A stretch of 64,000 bases of DNA, from contig NZ_JAECMT010000002.1 in assembly GCF_016019935.1 (NCBI RefSeq), forward strand, positions 310,001 to 374,000, in the 5' to 3' direction. Both the position numbers and the translations under genes were made by a program. The DNA comes from Paenibacillus sp. GSMTC-2017 (GTDB lineage Bacteria > Bacillota > Bacilli > Paenibacillales > Paenibacillaceae). Shown here piece after piece: positions 63,690 to 64,000 of the stretch. The notes beneath the pieces are model-generated. The model was not told where the DNA came from. It made no database searches and saw only the letters and a program-made list of their open reading frames with translations. How positions within the stretch are numbered: the first letter of the stretch is position 1; each line of letters begins with the position of its first letter.

Positions 63690-63720
63690 CAAAAACAAAA
63701 TCCTCCCACTTCTGGGAGGT
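63690..63720 (-). terminator. Possible terminator between trpA and hisC
   Basis: CCTCCCA pairs with TGGGAGG (7 bp, 4-base loop), then ATTTTGTTTTTG on the minus strand. It lies 19 bases after the trpA stop. The T run is interrupted, so read-through into hisC is possible. Confidence 0.65.
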
Positions 63721-63738
63721 GAATTAAAAATGTATGAG

Positions 63739-64000
63739 TTACCCTTTGAGAGATGCAACGAATTTCCCGATCTGCTCTAATCCTTGTTCTTGCGTATCGG
63801 GGTTTTCAAGTAGTACTTGAGCTTCTTCGATTTGACGCACGATGGCGCTGCCAACTATAACCGCATCACAAGTACCCTCGAATCGTTTCACTTGTTCCCT
63901 GCTTGAAATTCCAAAACCTATTCCAATCGGAAGATCAGTTGCTTCCCTTACTGTAGATAGGAATGAATCGATATCACTATGGAAATCTGTTCGTACTCCA
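63739..64000 (-). CDS. trpA: Tryptophan synthase alpha chain, 3' part (runs off right edge)
   Basis: This is the C-terminal 87 residues of TrpA, which splits indole-glycerol phosphate and feeds indole to TrpB. The text LPIGIGFGISSREQV and CDAVIVGSAIVRQI are the conserved end of the (beta/alpha)8 barrel phosphate site. The gene begins outside the window. hisC and tyrA follow, as in the B. subtilis trp-his-tyr cluster. A terminator-like hairpin lies after the stop. Confidence 0.93.
   Translation of the reverse strand, partial: GVRTDFHSDIDSFLSTVREATDLPIGIGFGISSREQVKRFEGTCDAVIVGSAIVRQIEEAQVLLENPDTQEQGLEQIGKFVASLKG

Noticed and set aside
63680-63700. TTGTGAAAATAC as a Rex operator before hisC
   Set aside because: Only half of the TTGTGA...TCACAA site is present.

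Overview
The window looks like core chromosome of a Gram-positive, endospore-forming Firmicute, most probably of the Paenibacillaceae. This rests on gene content and order, with no database search. The block trpA-hisC-tyrA ... ypiF-qcrABC-ypjA-ypjB-mazG(ypjD)-dapB-mgsA-bshB1-bshA-cca-birA-panBCD-dinG ... ypmB ... dnaD follows the order I know from Bacillus subtilis. Bacillithiol genes, YpjB, GerMN, IDEAL and DUF2487 proteins, an SLH protein, a two-headed dynamin and T-box control all fit Bacillales. Several start codons are TTG or GTG with strong GGAGG-type Shine-Dalgarno (SD) sites. I found no rRNA, tRNA, CRISPR array, insertion sequence or prophage.

Layout, left to right. 1-5.3 kb (minus): 5' part of parE, a two-gene ABC-2 transporter, an SGNH esterase, a YqkE-like protein and purT. 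5.4-9.0 kb: two overlapping half-transporters forming a BmrCD-type heterodimeric exporter. 9.3-14 kb: nth, a small unknown and a 1230-residue double-GTPase dynamin, read as nth-orf-dynA. 14.1-18.5 kb: cell-surface genes (SLH protein, GerMN lipoprotein, AMIN/Amidase_3 wall hydrolase). 18.6-21.7 kb: leuCD facing a divergent LysR regulator. 21.7-30.7 kb: mtnU (minus), a small secreted unknown and a mtnE-type aminotransferase, then a proline T-box leader and proB-proA-proC-mtnW-mtnX-mtnB packed as one plus-strand unit. 30.8-31.8 kb: a MerR regulator fused to a methyltransferase, behind a promoter with a 19-bp spacer and a perfect palindrome. 31.8-43 kb (minus): dnaD, ackA, a 3-hydroxyacyl-CoA dehydrogenase, a short FtsH-like protease, an anchored unknown, ypmB, mtaD, rex, dinG and a TPR protein. 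43-56 kb: pantothenate, biotin ligase, CCA enzyme, bacillithiol, methylglyoxal, lysine/dipicolinate and qcr genes. 56-64 kb: small sporulation-era proteins, a gamma-carbonic-anhydrase-like protein, an unknown 392-residue protein, an unlisted 47-codon plus-strand ORF, a histidine phosphatase, an ECF sigma/anti-sigma pair, tyrA, hisC and the end of trpA.

How it works together. Methionine-salvage functions recur (mtnU, mtnE, mtnW, mtnX, mtnB, mtaD), and three of them lie directly behind proBAC with a 4-base overlap. A proline-sensing T-box may therefore also set their expression. The rest is mostly housekeeping metabolism. The least ordinary items are the MerR-methyltransferase with its operator, the pro-mtn fusion transcript, the structured leader before panB (possibly the pan RNA motif), hairpins that would hide ribosome-binding sites before purT and mazG, the short FtsH paralogue, and the small ORF at 58.9 kb. 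I did not see a clear new multi-gene defence or mobile system.
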